The notes under the pieces were generated by a model. That model was not told where the DNA came from, ran no database searches, and worked only from the letters and a program-made list of their open reading frames with translations. This document shows, one piece after another, positions 39,725 to 48,961 of a stretch of DNA of 64,000 nucleotides. Within the stretch, counting starts at the first letter, position 1. Each line of letters starts with the position of its first letter. Source of the stretch: Betaproteobacteria bacterium (GTDB lineage: Bacteria; Pseudomonadota; Gammaproteobacteria; Burkholderiales; Casimicrobiaceae); assembly GCA_013298765.1 (NCBI GenBank), contig JAAFJA010000017.1:1-64000 (forward strand), in the 5' to 3' direction. The translations under genes were made by a program, and so were the position numbers.

Positions 39725-40167
39725 CCCTCGAGTTCAAGACGCTTCGCGCGGCGCGCCGGTGGTTCTTCTACGGCCTGTTCTACGCCTTGGCGGCGGACGG
39801 GGCCGAGAGCATCGACCTCGACCAGCGCCCTCCGGGCGAGGGGGAGCCGTCGTGGACCATGCGCTGGGTGCGCGTGACCGTCGCGCTCGGAGCGTGGTCA
39901 TCGAGTCAGCCATGGACGAAGGATGATTCCTCGCTCGACCTGCTCGACCTGCTAGAGCGTCTCGTCGTCGACCTTCGGAGAGGGACGGTCTTCGGAATGC
40001 CGGACGCGCTGATCGATGGGGCGCTCGATTTTGGGCTCGATGTCCGAGGGCACAAGTTCTCGATGGACCTCCCGCAGAGCTCGGCTGCCTTGCGCCTGCT
40101 CGAGCTCGAGCCCGAGCAGCGCGCGCTCTTCGAGCGGTTCTCGAAGATCATGCTCGGGACGTGTTGA
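39721..40167 (+). CDS. Hypothetical protein
   Basis: 148 residues. RRWFFYGLFYALAADGAESI near the N-terminus, then MRWVRVTVALGAWSSS and a helical half with LDLLDLLERLVVDLRRG. Mixed fold, no signal peptide. Last gene of the integrase-exonuclease operon. Unrecognised. Confidence 0.6.
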   Translation: MTLEFKTLRAARRWFFYGLFYALAADGAESIDLDQRPPGEGEPSWTMRWVRVTVALGAWSSSQPWTKDDSSLDLLDLLERLVVDLRRGTVFGMPDALIDGALDFGLDVRGHKFSMDLPQSSAALRLLELEPEQRALFERFSKIMLGTC

Positions 40168-40179
40168 TCGAGTCGCCGG

Positions 40180-40749
40180 TCAGGCGATGTTCTCGACGGC
40201 GAGATCTGCGAGCCCGGGAACCCAGAACCGACGCTTCCTCCCGTAGATGGCCTCCATCAGGAGCTCTTCGGGCGTGTGAGCCTCGACGTGTCCAGTCGGC
40301 CCGACGCCGTCGACGAAGTGGCTGAGCTGCCAGAGGTTCGACGGACTGAAGAACAGGACCTCCACGGAAAACCCAGGCTCGACCATCGCTGAGTCTGTGA
40401 GCTCCACAGGGGTGCCTGTGGCTGCGGAGACCTCGAAGACGAACCTCGCGAGGGAGAGCTGCACCGGCTGCAGGTCTCGGCGAATGATCACCTCCGGTGA
40501 TATCGGGAGCGGAGAGTAGAGCCAGCGATCATTGATCGCCGTGGCGCCGTCGATCGGCACGCCAGCGGGAATCGGACGGAGCCGACTGTAGTAAATCCAC
40601 GACTTCTGCAACGAAGCAGAAGGACCGGCGACACTCTTCAGATCTCTGCTGATCTGGAAGATCATCGATGAATCGATCTTCCCTGCCGAGCCTCGGAATG
40701 GGTCCCTCAGCGCCAAGATGGCGTTCGCCTCGTCGACAGACTCGTACAC
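40180..40749 (-). CDS. Hypothetical protein
   Basis: 189 residues. GSAGKIDSSMIFQISRDLKS, LARFVFEVSAATGTPVEL and a GFSVEVLFFSPSNLWQLSH segment suggest an alpha/beta fold. Its start lies 127 bases from the divergent coiled-coil gene. It ends 13 bases from the convergent stop at 40167. No family recognised. Confidence 0.6.
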   Translation of the reverse strand: MYESVDEANAILALRDPFRGSAGKIDSSMIFQISRDLKSVAGPSASLQKSWIYYSRLRPIPAGVPIDGATAINDRWLYSPLPISPEVIIRRDLQPVQLSLARFVFEVSAATGTPVELTDSAMVEPGFSVEVLFFSPSNLWQLSHFVDGVGPTGHVEAHTPEELLMEAIYGRKRRFWVPGLADLAVENIA

Positions 40750-40876
40750 GTCGAGCTCCTCTCACAGCGCGTGCGGCGCAAAGTCCCTACGTCTTCGCCA
40801 TGGAAAACCGCTGCTCGAACGAGCGACGGTCGTCGTTTTGCGTGGCGAGCATACCGTTTCTGAGTAGGATCGTACC

Positions 40877-41623
40877 ATGACGGACGCGAAGACCAGGCAG
40901 AAGATCATCGAGCAGCTGACGAGAAAGCGAGACAAGCTCGTCGCGGAGCTGGAGCAGATCGATCCAGAGAGTCGTCGGGCGGAGGACATCCGCTACGACC
41001 TCGAAGAGATCGATGAGCAGCTCGGTGGCTCTCCGGGCGCTGGAGGAGGAGACCCGCTCGTCGCCATGTTCCAAGAGCTCGGGCGCAAGATCGCGACGAT
41101 CCAGTCGACGCTCGAGCAGGCGGCCGACCGCTACACGCTCTCGGAGTACGAGCAGGAGCGACTCACGGAGAACGCGCAGAGGATGATGCGCGAGCGGTTC
41201 CTGTTGGCGCAGAAGATCGAGAAAGCGCTCGGGGAAGGCACGCCGCCCGAGGTCTTGGCGGTCATCGGCGAGCGCGGTGTCCCGGATGCAGCCGAGCAGA
41301 CGAAGGCTGCCCGAGAAGCCTTTCAGAGCGCGCTCAGGAGGCTCGAAGAGAACGACCTCCAACTGATCGAACAGAAGAAGGTCGCCGATCGGCTCGACCA
41401 GGAGATGAATGCAGAGCGGGACTGGGACCTCGTCAGTCGCGTTTCTCGGGAAGCTCTCTCGGTCCGATGGGGGAACGCGCAGTCCGCGGTCGAGTACATC
41501 CAGAGCAAGATCAACGCGGAGCTCGGAACGATCCAGACGCTGCGTCGGGCGCTGCGCGCCGCGGGGGTCGAGGCCGAGCTGACCGCCGAGATGGAGGAGC
41601 GCCTGCGCAAGTTCAAGCCCTGA
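40877..41623 (+). CDS. Long coiled-coil protein, head of class A array
   Basis: 248 residues, almost entirely helical with heptad-like runs (MTDAKTRQKIIEQLTRKRD, ELGRKIATIQSTLEQAADRY, FQSALRRLEENDLQLIEQKK). A Gly-rich break near residue 53 separates two helical halves. No catalytic motif. TAGGAT ends 6 bases before the ATG, so a leaderless message is predicted. It precedes four class A paralogues by 35 bases and may act with them. Confidence 0.65.
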   Translation: MTDAKTRQKIIEQLTRKRDKLVAELEQIDPESRRAEDIRYDLEEIDEQLGGSPGAGGGDPLVAMFQELGRKIATIQSTLEQAADRYTLSEYEQERLTENAQRMMRERFLLAQKIEKALGEGTPPEVLAVIGERGVPDAAEQTKAAREAFQSALRRLEENDLQLIEQKKVADRLDQEMNAERDWDLVSRVSREALSVRWGNAQSAVEYIQSKINAELGTIQTLRRALRAAGVEAELTAEMEERLRKFKP

Positions 41624-41658
41624 TCGCCCCGTTCCTCCTGTAGGATGGGCTTCGAGCC

Positions 41659-42378
41659 ATGAAGATGCACCCGAAGTTCACGCGCATCCCACAGCGCAGC
41701 TACAAGGCGTTCGTGCCTGGCCGCAAAGTGGAGCTCGACGCCTTGCTCGCCGCGCTCGCGGTGGACCCGCTGGAGGCCGAGGACGCCTTCAAGCTCTTCG
41801 GCGTCGGCGGCATCCCACATTCGCTAGAGAACTTCGCCGATCGAGGCCGCGGCGCGTATCGTCAAGCGCTGGAGACGATCTCCCAGTGGGTGACTTCTCG
41901 AAGAAGTGCCGACAGCGCCATCAGGGAGATCGCGCAATACGACCGGAGGCTGGGCGTTTGGTGCGCAGCTCAACTGGCCCGCACTGTTCTTCGAGCAGTC
42001 CCGAAAGGGGAGGGTCGTCCTCTCATCGCGGTTGAGACGGCGGAGCGCTGGGTCATCGGGGAGGCTACGGCGCAGCAGTGCCGAGATGCCGCATCATCAT
42101 CGGCGGCTGCCGCAGCAGACATGCCATTCCGGTCGGCCCAGTCATCCACCCATGCTGCCTATGCAGCCGCTCGCGCTGCCAAAACCGCTGTCGAACATCA
42201 GTCTTTTGCGTCTGGAACGGCTTCTTCTGCAGCATATGCGGCTGACATGGCTGCATACTACATGGACAAGTCTCCATCGCTGTCTCAGGCGGAATTCAAG
42301 GCGCTGAGAATTGCCGATGGCCGTCGCCTCCTAGAAGCCTTGGCCGACGCGTGTCTCTCGTACCCGGTGCTGCCATGA
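41659..42378 (+). CDS. Class A helical paralogue (Imm5-like), array copy 1
   Basis: 239 residues from ATG 41659; TAGGAT lies 12 bases upstream. KMHPKFTRIPQRSYKAFVPG, LAVDPLEAEDAFKLFGVG, FADRGRGAYRQALETISQWV, YDRRLGVWCAAQLARTVL, AVETAERWVIGEATAQQC, an 80-residue Ala/Ser-rich helix region, and tail LADACLSYPVLP. This is the closest copy to the class consensus. The next copy overlaps its stop by ATGA. Confidence 0.85.
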   Translation: MKMHPKFTRIPQRSYKAFVPGRKVELDALLAALAVDPLEAEDAFKLFGVGGIPHSLENFADRGRGAYRQALETISQWVTSRRSADSAIREIAQYDRRLGVWCAAQLARTVLRAVPKGEGRPLIAVETAERWVIGEATAQQCRDAASSSAAAAADMPFRSAQSSTHAAYAAARAAKTAVEHQSFASGTASSAAYAADMAAYYMDKSPSLSQAEFKALRIADGRRLLEALADACLSYPVLP

Positions 42379-43118
42379 AGATGAACAAGACTTTCACGCG
42401 CATCCCGCAGCGTTCGTACAACGCTTTTATTGGGCGCCGCAAAGTGACCTTCGACGCAGTGATGGCTGCGCTCTCGGTCGATCCGCTGGAAGCTGAGGAC
42501 GCGTTCCAATTGCTCGGGACCAAAGGCGTCCCACGGTCATTGAAGGACTTCGCAGACCGTGGTCGCAGCGCTTACTGGCAGGCCCTGGAGACCATCTCTC
42601 AATGGATGCGATATCCAAAGTCGGAGGCGTCCGACGCTCGGATGGCGATTGAGGTTGTTTCGTACTATGACCAACGTCTCAGTATCTGGCTGGCATGTCA
42701 GGCGGCCAGAGAGACGCTTCGTTTTCGACCAAAGAACGAAGACGTCATTCTCCACCTCATCGAGACAACGGAGAAGTCAGTTCGGACTGGCGTCTCTGCG
42801 GCTGAGCGGAAGGAGTCAGAAGACCTGTTCCGTGAATATACAATGTCTTTCGATACGGCTTATTACGCTTCAAAATCCATTGCCGACGGGCATGCTCTCC
42901 ACTCCGCGCGATCGGCAGAGCGTGCATTCCTTGTCGACGGAGCTCCTCCAGGGACCTATGCGTCTGCATCGTTTGCAGGCAAAGCGGTATGGGAAGCCGC
43001 CGAATGCGCCGTTGTTCCCGTCGAGGGTCCTCTGTGGCGGTCATCGATGGACGCCGAGCTCTCTCGCCTTCGCGGCGTCTTGGCAGACGCGTGTCTCTCG
43101 TACCCGGTGATCCCATGA
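42375..43118 (+). CDS. Class A helical paralogue, array copy 2, diverged core
   Basis: 247 residues from ATG 42375. KMNKTFTRIPQRSYNAFIG, LSVDPLEAEDAFQLLGTKG, FADRGRSAYWQALETISQWM, YDQRLSIWLACQAARETL. The AIETAERWV helix is replaced by LIETTEKSVRTGVSAAE and the following region is charged rather than Ala-rich, so this copy may have a different partner. The tail VLADACLSYPVIP is unchanged. Flanked by ATGA overlaps. Confidence 0.8.
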   Translation: MKMNKTFTRIPQRSYNAFIGRRKVTFDAVMAALSVDPLEAEDAFQLLGTKGVPRSLKDFADRGRSAYWQALETISQWMRYPKSEASDARMAIEVVSYYDQRLSIWLACQAARETLRFRPKNEDVILHLIETTEKSVRTGVSAAERKESEDLFREYTMSFDTAYYASKSIADGHALHSARSAERAFLVDGAPPGTYASASFAGKAVWEAAECAVVPVEGPLWRSSMDAELSRLRGVLADACLSYPVIP

Positions 43119-43831
43119 AGATGCACAAGACCTTCACACGCATCCCGCAGCGCTCGTACAACGCTTTCGTTGGGCGAAGAAAGCAGACGCTGGACGCCGT
43201 TCTCGCTGCCCTCGCCGTGGACCCGCTCGAGGCCGAGGACGCGTTCAAGATGTTTGGTGTCAAAGAGACAAAGCACTCTCTCGAGCACTTCGCAGGCGTC
43301 AGCCGCTTGGCCTTCGTCTCTGCGCTTGAAACAATCTCGCAGTGGGTCAAGACCGTAGACGTTACGGTAGTGGCGATCTACGTTGTGGCCGAGTACGATG
43401 CTCGTCTCGGTACTTGGTGCGCGTGTCAGGTTGCTAGGGAGTCTCTTCGCTTCGTCCCGGAAGGGCGGAGCAGAGCCTCCGATGCAATCAAGTGCGCAGA
43501 GGGATGGGTCCGAGGATCTGTACACAAAGACAAGTGCTATTGGGCTGCGGAAGAGGCAGTAAAGTATTTCACCGAATCATCGTCTACGCGGATGGCCGAA
43601 CTCGCAGCCAGCGACACTGCTTATGCAGCCTTTCACTCCAAAAGCAGCTACGACGCAAGTCGTCTGTGTCGCGAGGTCGTTGACGATGTTGCAGAGGCTT
43701 ACGCGACATCAGCAAACAACAATGTGTCAGACCCAGCATCGAGCGCGTGGAGGGCAGAGAAAGCCAGGTCTCTTGTTCGCCTTCGAGACGTCATTGCCGA
43801 CGCGTGTCTCTCGTACCCGGTGATCCCATGA
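43115..43831 (+). CDS. Class A helical paralogue, array copy 3
   Basis: 238 residues from ATG 43115. KMHKTFTRIPQRSYNAFVG, LAVDPLEAEDAFKMFGVKE, FVSALETISQWVKTV, YDARLGTWCACQVARESL, AIKCAEGWVRGSVHKDKC, tail VIADACLSYPVIP. Positions of the conserved Cys before the variable tail are kept. The junctions to copies 2 and 4 share a 74-base identical stretch. Confidence 0.85.
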   Translation: MKMHKTFTRIPQRSYNAFVGRRKQTLDAVLAALAVDPLEAEDAFKMFGVKETKHSLEHFAGVSRLAFVSALETISQWVKTVDVTVVAIYVVAEYDARLGTWCACQVARESLRFVPEGRSRASDAIKCAEGWVRGSVHKDKCYWAAEEAVKYFTESSSTRMAELAASDTAYAAFHSKSSYDASRLCREVVDDVAEAYATSANNNVSDPASSAWRAEKARSLVRLRDVIADACLSYPVIP

Positions 43832-44577
43832 AGATGCACAAGACCTTCACACGCATCCCGCAGCGCTCGTACGAGGCTTTCGTCGGCAACTTCAACCCGC
43901 CGCTTTTCAACCCGACGCTCCATCAAACACTCGCGGCCCTCGCTGTCGATCCCCTCGAAGCCGAGGACGCGTGGAAGATCTTCGGCGTCGACGGCATCCC
44001 GCATTCGCTCGAGAACTTCGCCGATCGTGGTCGTGTCGCCTATCGCCAAGCGCTGGAGACGATCTCCCAGTGGGTGATGACCAGGTCGAGCGCGGACATC
44101 GCCATGGGGGAGATCGCCGCCTACGACTCGCGGCTCGAAGTCTGGCTGTCCTGCGCGGTCGCCCGGGAAGCACTCCCCCTCGCTCAGAAGAATGACGATC
44201 GCCCGCTAAAGGCGATCGAGACGGCGGAGCGATGGGTGATCGGTCGAGCCACGCCAGCTGAGTGCGGAGCTGCATCCGATGCGGCGGATGCGTCTTCTAC
44301 GGAAAACTATGCCATAGGAGAGGCGATGTATCCTGTACGCTACGACAGGAGAGCGATGGCCGCCGCTGGCCTCGCCAGCGCCGCGATGGAGTCGGCTCGG
44401 GCAGCCATGGAGAACAACCAATTCGGGGCGCAGAACGCCATGGATGTTGCCATGGCCTACGCTTCCGCTAAAGCCGATCCCGGAGCTTCTGCCTGGAATG
44501 ATACTCGCGTCGCAGAGCTCTATCGACTTCGCGAAGTCGTCGCCGCCGCGTGCCTGTCGTATCCCGTGATCCCCTGA
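43828..44577 (+). CDS. Class A helical paralogue, array copy 4
   Basis: 249 residues from ATG 43828. It carries an insertion in the N-terminal block (NFNPPLFNPTLHQTLAALAV) instead of the usual RRKxTLDAV. Otherwise consensus: LEAEDAWKIFGVDG, FADRGRVAYRQALETISQWV, YDSRLEVWLSCAVAREAL, AIETAERWVIGRATPAEC, and tail AAACLSYPVIP. Last copy of the array; a convergent gene ends 25 bases further on. Confidence 0.85.
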   Translation: MKMHKTFTRIPQRSYEAFVGNFNPPLFNPTLHQTLAALAVDPLEAEDAWKIFGVDGIPHSLENFADRGRVAYRQALETISQWVMTRSSADIAMGEIAAYDSRLEVWLSCAVAREALPLAQKNDDRPLKAIETAERWVIGRATPAECGAASDAADASSTENYAIGEAMYPVRYDRRAMAAAGLASAAMESARAAMENNQFGAQNAMDVAMAYASAKADPGASAWNDTRVAELYRLREVVAAACLSYPVIP

Positions 44578-44602
44578 ATGGGCGGCGCGGCTTTACCGTT
44601 CG

Positions 44603-44917
44603 TCACCGGGCCTTCGGCGGAAGCTCCGTACCGCTCTTGGCCTCGACGACGGCAGCTCTCTCGTCTGAATCCGCAGGCCCGTCCGAGACGATCTCGACCT
44701 TGTCTCGATGAACCTTGCTGATGCACCGCGCGCCGATGAGACCCAAGCCGGGCGTCATGCTCCTCTCGTCCACCATGGAGAGCGTCCCGCGGTGCGTGCT
44801 CCGAACGCGCAGCAGCTCTCCGGCGCTGAACCGGACACCTCCGGGCGTCTCGAGCGGGACAAGCAACCGCACGAGCTTTTGCTCGTAGTCGACCATCTTG
44901 AGCTTGGGCTTCGCCAT
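44603..44917 (-). CDS. Small beta-rich hypothetical protein
   Basis: 104 residues. KLKMVDYEQKLVRLLVPLET, VRFSAGELLRVRSTHRGTL and LGLIGARCISKVHRDKVEI suggest an SH3-like or other small beta barrel. It follows the ATPase gene by 6 bases in the same direction and is probably cotranscribed. No family recognised. Confidence 0.55.
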   Translation of the reverse strand: MAKPKLKMVDYEQKLVRLLVPLETPGGVRFSAGELLRVRSTHRGTLSMVDERSMTPGLGLIGARCISKVHRDKVEIVSDGPADSDERAAVVEAKSGTELPPKAR

Positions 44918-44923
44918 GGCTGC

Positions 44924-45538
44924 TCAGCTGACCGCGAACCGAAGATCGCTCGCAACTTGTCCAAACTGGTTCTTGATGAAGAACGCCCTGCCGACCGGCC
45001 GTGTCTCGATCACGATGTCCATGTCGAATATGGGTCTGAAAGCGTTCGAGCTGCCCGTCATGATGAGAGCACCGGAAACCATGCTGGCCACGCAGAGGCT
45101 CTTGGCTGCAAAGGCTCGGGCGGGGACATCGATCGCCTCGACCTCCAGATCCAGATCGCCCTCGAGCCTCTCGAGCCCGTCCACCACCACGAGATCAGGG
45201 TTGAGGCGCCCAATCACGGCTGGGAGCGCGGCGAGGCTGGTCTGCTCTTCGATCGTGAATTTGGCAGCTCCCGCAGGCGACAAAGAGAAGCGCTCGAGCA
45301 GCATGTGCGAGTGACTCGCTGGATCGATCGAGTACCACAGCACCCGCTGGAACTGTGATCTCGCCGCGATCTGCATCGCCAACATCGTCTTGCCGGTGCC
45401 GACGTCGCCGCGGATCCAGACTTTGCTCGACTTGGACAGCCCGCCTCCCGTGTTCTCGTCGAACCAATCGAGTCCCGTTGCGACCCGCAGGGTGTGTACT
45501 TGGTCTGACTCTTCCATGTCGTTGCTGTGCGTTTCCAT
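44924..45538 (-). CDS. RecA/KaiC-type ATPase domain protein
   Basis: 204 residues from ATG 45538, behind AAGGACGCAG. A short N-terminal region leads to IRGDVGTGKTMLAMQIAARS with Walker A GxxGTGKT, then PDLVVVDGLERL as Walker B and a KSLCVASMVSGALIMTGSS sensor-like strand. RecA/KaiC-type ATPases of this size act in recombination, replication or as regulators; a DnaB/RadA-like paralogue of a mobile element is likely. It is divergent from the class C gene at 45730. Confidence 0.75.
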   Translation of the reverse strand: METHSNDMEESDQVHTLRVATGLDWFDENTGGGLSKSSKVWIRGDVGTGKTMLAMQIAARSQFQRVLWYSIDPASHSHMLLERFSLSPAGAAKFTIEEQTSLAALPAVIGRLNPDLVVVDGLERLEGDLDLEVEAIDVPARAFAAKSLCVASMVSGALIMTGSSNAFRPIFDMDIVIETRPVGRAFFIKNQFGQVASDLRFAVS

Positions 45539-45729
45539 CTCTGCGTCCTTCCCACGCGGCTGCGGCCGAGTCAAGTTTGCTTCGCGCAATCAAGGGCTCA
45601 GCAGCAATGCTTGATCGTGGGTGAATGTGAACCATCGCCGATGATCCGGGTCGAGACGCTGCGCGAGCAAATCCACAGCAGAAAGCCCATAGTATCTGGA
45701 CCTCCTGTTCACTTGAGGTAGCATGGGTC

Positions 45730-46560
45730 ATGGCAAAGCGAGTCATGTCGGACATGGCCAAGCTCTACGGGGTGGAGCCTGCGGTGTGGCGTGCGGTGGT
45801 CAAGCGAGGCTCCAAGCCTCGGTTGGCGACGATCCTCCGGGCGACCGCGGTCTCGCCAGAGACGCTGTCGCTTCTCGAGGACTTCCCGGAGCCAAAGAGG
45901 GTCAGCGAGTCCCTCGCTATCGCTTGGGAGGTTTGGGGCTCAGCCGACGCCGGGTTGAAGCGCGTTCGCCAGGTGATCCCCATCTACGCTCGCTCGACGC
46001 GGCCCGTGGAGACACTCAAGGTTCTGATGGAGCTCGATCCAGATATGTGGTGTTGGTGCATCGCGTCGATGATCGAGAGGCTGAGCGACACGCAAGTGAG
46101 CGGTCCTTCCTCGTGGATGAAGGACAGCATGAAGGCCATTGTGACCGAGATCGTCCAGACCCTACGCGATGGATCGTGGCCGAAGCCTGATCAAAAACTT
46201 GTTCTGGATGAGGTCAAGGGAATCGTGGATATCGCAAACGCAGAATACGAAAGGTCTCCAGAGCGTTTGGCAGACGAGATGCGCAGGAATCTTGAGTTGT
46301 TTGGCCTTTGCTCTATGGCGGTTGGGCAGCTCTGTTGTTTTCTGGCAGCCGACCCGAGAAAGACGCTGACCAACGAGAACATCGTCAACGCATACTCAGA
46401 GTGCATCGCTGTCGTTGCGACTCGTCCTCATCGCGGGAGAGAGTGGGACGCGTTCGACGAGGCGGTCGAAGAGGTAAAGAACAAGGAGCTTCCCAGAAAG
46501 CTATCGCAAGCGTTGCTCGAGTACCCCTACGAGCGGCTCGTGGAGGGCGTAGATCGCTAG
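45730..46560 (+). CDS. Class C paralogue
   Basis: 276 residues from ATG 45730, ending in TAG. It is distantly like class A: VSPETLSLLEDFPEPKRVSE corresponds to VDPLEAEDAFKLFGVKGIP, AWEVWGSADAGLKRVRQVI to the QALETISQW region, LDPDMWCWCIASMIERL to the LGVWCACQVARE region. The tail is LLEYPYERLVEGVDR instead of CLSYPVLP. TAGCAT ends 5 bases before the ATG. It converges on a class B gene, and both stop at the shared palindrome CTAG. Confidence 0.65.
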   Translation: MAKRVMSDMAKLYGVEPAVWRAVVKRGSKPRLATILRATAVSPETLSLLEDFPEPKRVSESLAIAWEVWGSADAGLKRVRQVIPIYARSTRPVETLKVLMELDPDMWCWCIASMIERLSDTQVSGPSSWMKDSMKAIVTEIVQTLRDGSWPKPDQKLVLDEVKGIVDIANAEYERSPERLADEMRRNLELFGLCSMAVGQLCCFLAADPRKTLTNENIVNAYSECIAVVATRPHRGREWDAFDEAVEEVKNKELPRKLSQALLEYPYERLVEGVDR

Positions 46561-47336
46561 ATATACAGGTAGTTTTCCGGGTCTTCCTCGAACTCATCGT
46601 CGACGATGAGCTCGACCGCTTTGGCGACCGGCGCGAAGTACGGATCCTCGGAGGTCCGAGATCGGCGAAGGATCCCTTCTTCTACGGCCTCCAGACCCCG
46701 GCGAAGCTCCTTCGCCAAGAATGGCGGGAGCGATGCTGTGTCGGAGGTCGCGTTCTCGGTCTTCGACGCCCAAGGTCCGGTGCGCAGACGGTTGGAGAGA
46801 AACGGCATCGACCCCGGAGGGTTCGGATCCGGGGTCAACGCGTGTTCCGTCGCCGTGCATGCGTAGTGCGCGACCGACGCTGCGGGAGCGCTGGGGTCGC
46901 CTACGGCTTTCCCCCGTCGCGAGGCGTCGAGCGCTCGTTCCGAGAGGATGGAGAGTCCGACGATCGACCTCTGCCCCAGCAGGCACTCCTCCGAGGCGAT
47001 CACGGCCTCCCGCGGCGCGCTCTCGTCGGCCGGGATCTTCCAGAGCGTGAGTCTGGCAACCTGGCAGGCTAGCCACGCCCCGAGCAGTGGCTCCCAGTTC
47101 GAGACGACGCGCAGGATGTTGAACGCGCTCCCGATGGACAGCACGGCGTCGTGCAGCCCTGCGTGCACTGCGTCCTTGATCTCTGGTGTCCACTCGGTGA
47201 TGAACCGACAGCCGAATGAATCCACTCTGCCGCTCAGCTCTCTCCATTCGCTTTGCTGCTCGACCGGGAGCCGTTTTACGGCTTCGTCGATCCACTCGCA
47301 GATATGCTCGCGACTCGGGCTTTTTACGACCCACAT
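46557..47336 (-). CDS. Class B helical paralogue, diverged, TAG stop
   Basis: 259 residues from ATG 47336 (MWVVKSPSREHICEWIDEA), ending in TAG. QQSEWRELSGRV, EWTPEIKDAVHAGLHDAVLS, NWEPLLGAWLACQVARLTL, AVIASEECLLGQRSIVG. The C-terminal third is acidic and unlike other copies, ending EEDPENYLYI. It overlaps the upstream class B gene by 13 bases. Confidence 0.7.
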   Translation of the reverse strand: MWVVKSPSREHICEWIDEAVKRLPVEQQSEWRELSGRVDSFGCRFITEWTPEIKDAVHAGLHDAVLSIGSAFNILRVVSNWEPLLGAWLACQVARLTLWKIPADESAPREAVIASEECLLGQRSIVGLSILSERALDASRRGKAVGDPSAPAASVAHYACTATEHALTPDPNPPGSMPFLSNRLRTGPWASKTENATSDTASLPPFLAKELRRGLEAVEEGILRRSRTSEDPYFAPVAKAVELIVDDEFEEDPENYLYI

Positions 47337-48025
47337 CTCTTTGAGAATCCTTTCTCGACGGCATCCAGCGCCGAAGGGATGAGCTCTGCGATCTCGATGT
47401 TCACTGCTCGAATGATCTCTGGGTCGATATCCGGCGACCTCTTGCTCGCCTTCGAGTAGAGACGATCCTTCGTCATCTGCGCGAGGCTCCTCACGATCGT
47501 CACCTTGTTGGCGATTCTCCCGGCTGCCGCGGACGAGAAGCTGCTGAAGGACAGCGCGAGACCGCATTCGAAGAATGCATTTTCTGCGTGATCCTCCAAA
47601 GGATCACCGCCGAACGGCTCTCGAGCCTGGATCACGCTGAGCAGGCTACTGGTCTCGTCGGCATCGATCGGATGGTTTTCGAGCACCCATCCTTCCATCA
47701 TCTCGATCAGCCTCTTCGGCTGGTCTTGGGCAGAGACGTAGCGGAGCATGCGACGCGCGAGCTGCGCGCAGATCCAGGCGCCAGCGCGCGGTGACCAAGA
47801 GGAGAGACCGCTGAGCCCCACGATGGGAGACCTCCTGAATACGAACTCTCGCGTGGCGATCCACACTGCTCTGCGCTGCTCTGGCGTCCACTTGGTGATC
47901 GTCGAGCAGCCGTCGTCGCTCTTCTTCGCGTGGATCTCGTTCCAGTCTGAGATCTGCTCTGGGTCGAGCCTGTCGATCCACTCGTGAATCCACTCTTCGA
48001 CGCTTGGCAGAGAACGCTCAGTCAT
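47324..48025 (-). CDS. Class B helical paralogue, diverged
   Basis: 233 residues. EQISDWNEIHAK, KWTPEQRRAVWIATREFVF, SWSPRAGAWICAQLARRML, LIEMMEGWVLENHPIDADE. The tail AVEKGFSKRCGS differs from RTGSVGEWIG. A minus-strand TTGACA (48062-48057) lies 17 bases above AACAGT, which ends 8 bases before the ATG, so a leaderless start is possible. Divergent from 48137. Confidence 0.7.
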   Translation of the reverse strand: MTERSLPSVEEWIHEWIDRLDPEQISDWNEIHAKKSDDGCSTITKWTPEQRRAVWIATREFVFRRSPIVGLSGLSSWSPRAGAWICAQLARRMLRYVSAQDQPKRLIEMMEGWVLENHPIDADETSSLLSVIQAREPFGGDPLEDHAENAFFECGLALSFSSFSSAAAGRIANKVTIVRSLAQMTKDRLYSKASKRSPDIDPEIIRAVNIEIAELIPSALDAVEKGFSKRCGS

Positions 48026-48136
48026 GGCTGTTGACTGTTGCTCTCCGCCGTCTTCGTGTCAAGCGCTGAGAATTCCCGTGCCTCTGTGGGTTTCGGAGTG
48101 GCGAGACGCGGTGCTTGTCGCTAGAATCGTCGAAGC

Positions 48137-48913
48137 ATGGCGAAGTCATCGGTTCCGCAGGTCCCTCCTCTGTCAGGGTCCGTCGATCTCGGGTTCATCT
48201 GGTCGACGCTCACTCCGCAGGCTCAAGAGAGCTCTTTCGTCGAGCTGAAGAGCATGCTCGAGCGGAAGTACGGCCGCAACGAGGACATGGAGGAGGCTGT
48301 ATCCGCCGTTCGAACAGCGCTCTCCTCGAACAGGGTCAGCCTGAACAAAGAGGAGAAGAAGACCGTGGACGGTCGGCTCCTGTACGCCGCCGTTCGCGTG
48401 CTCTTGGCCGGGTACGGGATGGCGACCGCCGAGGGGCGAAGCGACGGCATGGCCTTCCTCGCGCTGGCGATGAACCCAGCTTGGCTGAAGCGGTGGGGCA
48501 CGCTGAGCGCCGATGGTCTGCTGGATACGATGGGTCGCATCCTCTCTCCGCGGCAGCTGCTCTACGTCTTCGCGGTCATCCTCGAGACGTGGCGCCCACC
48601 CAGGTATGCAGGAATCGGCCCCGTGGCGATGCGAGTGGCGCTCACCGGACAGCTGCTCGATGCCGACGTGGCTGCGCTCGAGGGCAGGGGAGAGGCTGCA
48701 GAGCTTCGGTCTTTCTACACGGATGACCCCAGATACCTCCGGGAAGCTCTTCTTCAAAATGTGAGGGAGTGGCCTGAAGGAGCATCGAAGCCTGTGCTCT
48801 CCGCGCTCCAGCAGTTTTCGTTCGATCCCTACCAAGAGAAAGGCGCTGCGGCCGCGCTTCGCGCGGTCGTGCCGAAGGAGTGGGTCTCGCTCATCCGCTC
48901 GACGGCGCGCTGA
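48137..48913 (+). CDS. Hypothetical helical protein, possible class C relative
   Basis: 258 residues from ATG 48137; TAGAAT lies 9 bases upstream, no Shine-Dalgarno. Landmarks: FVELKSMLERKYGRNEDMEE, RLLYAAVRVLLAGYGMATA, LLDTMGRILSPRQLLYVFAV. No class A or B motif is clear, though the position in the paralogue block and the size are similar. It precedes class C copy 2 by 48 bases. Unrecognised. Confidence 0.6.
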   Translation: MAKSSVPQVPPLSGSVDLGFIWSTLTPQAQESSFVELKSMLERKYGRNEDMEEAVSAVRTALSSNRVSLNKEEKKTVDGRLLYAAVRVLLAGYGMATAEGRSDGMAFLALAMNPAWLKRWGTLSADGLLDTMGRILSPRQLLYVFAVILETWRPPRYAGIGPVAMRVALTGQLLDADVAALEGRGEAAELRSFYTDDPRYLREALLQNVREWPEGASKPVLSALQQFSFDPYQEKGAAAALRAVVPKEWVSLIRSTAR

Positions 48914-48961
48914 GCATCCTCCGCCATAGGTGAAGCAGCCCGAAGCGTGGTACGATACCGC

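Noticed and set aside
46557-46560. Shared CTAG of two convergent stops as a regulatory site
   Set aside because: Both genes end in TAG on the same palindrome, which follows from overlap geometry; no further repeat or hairpin supports a special function.
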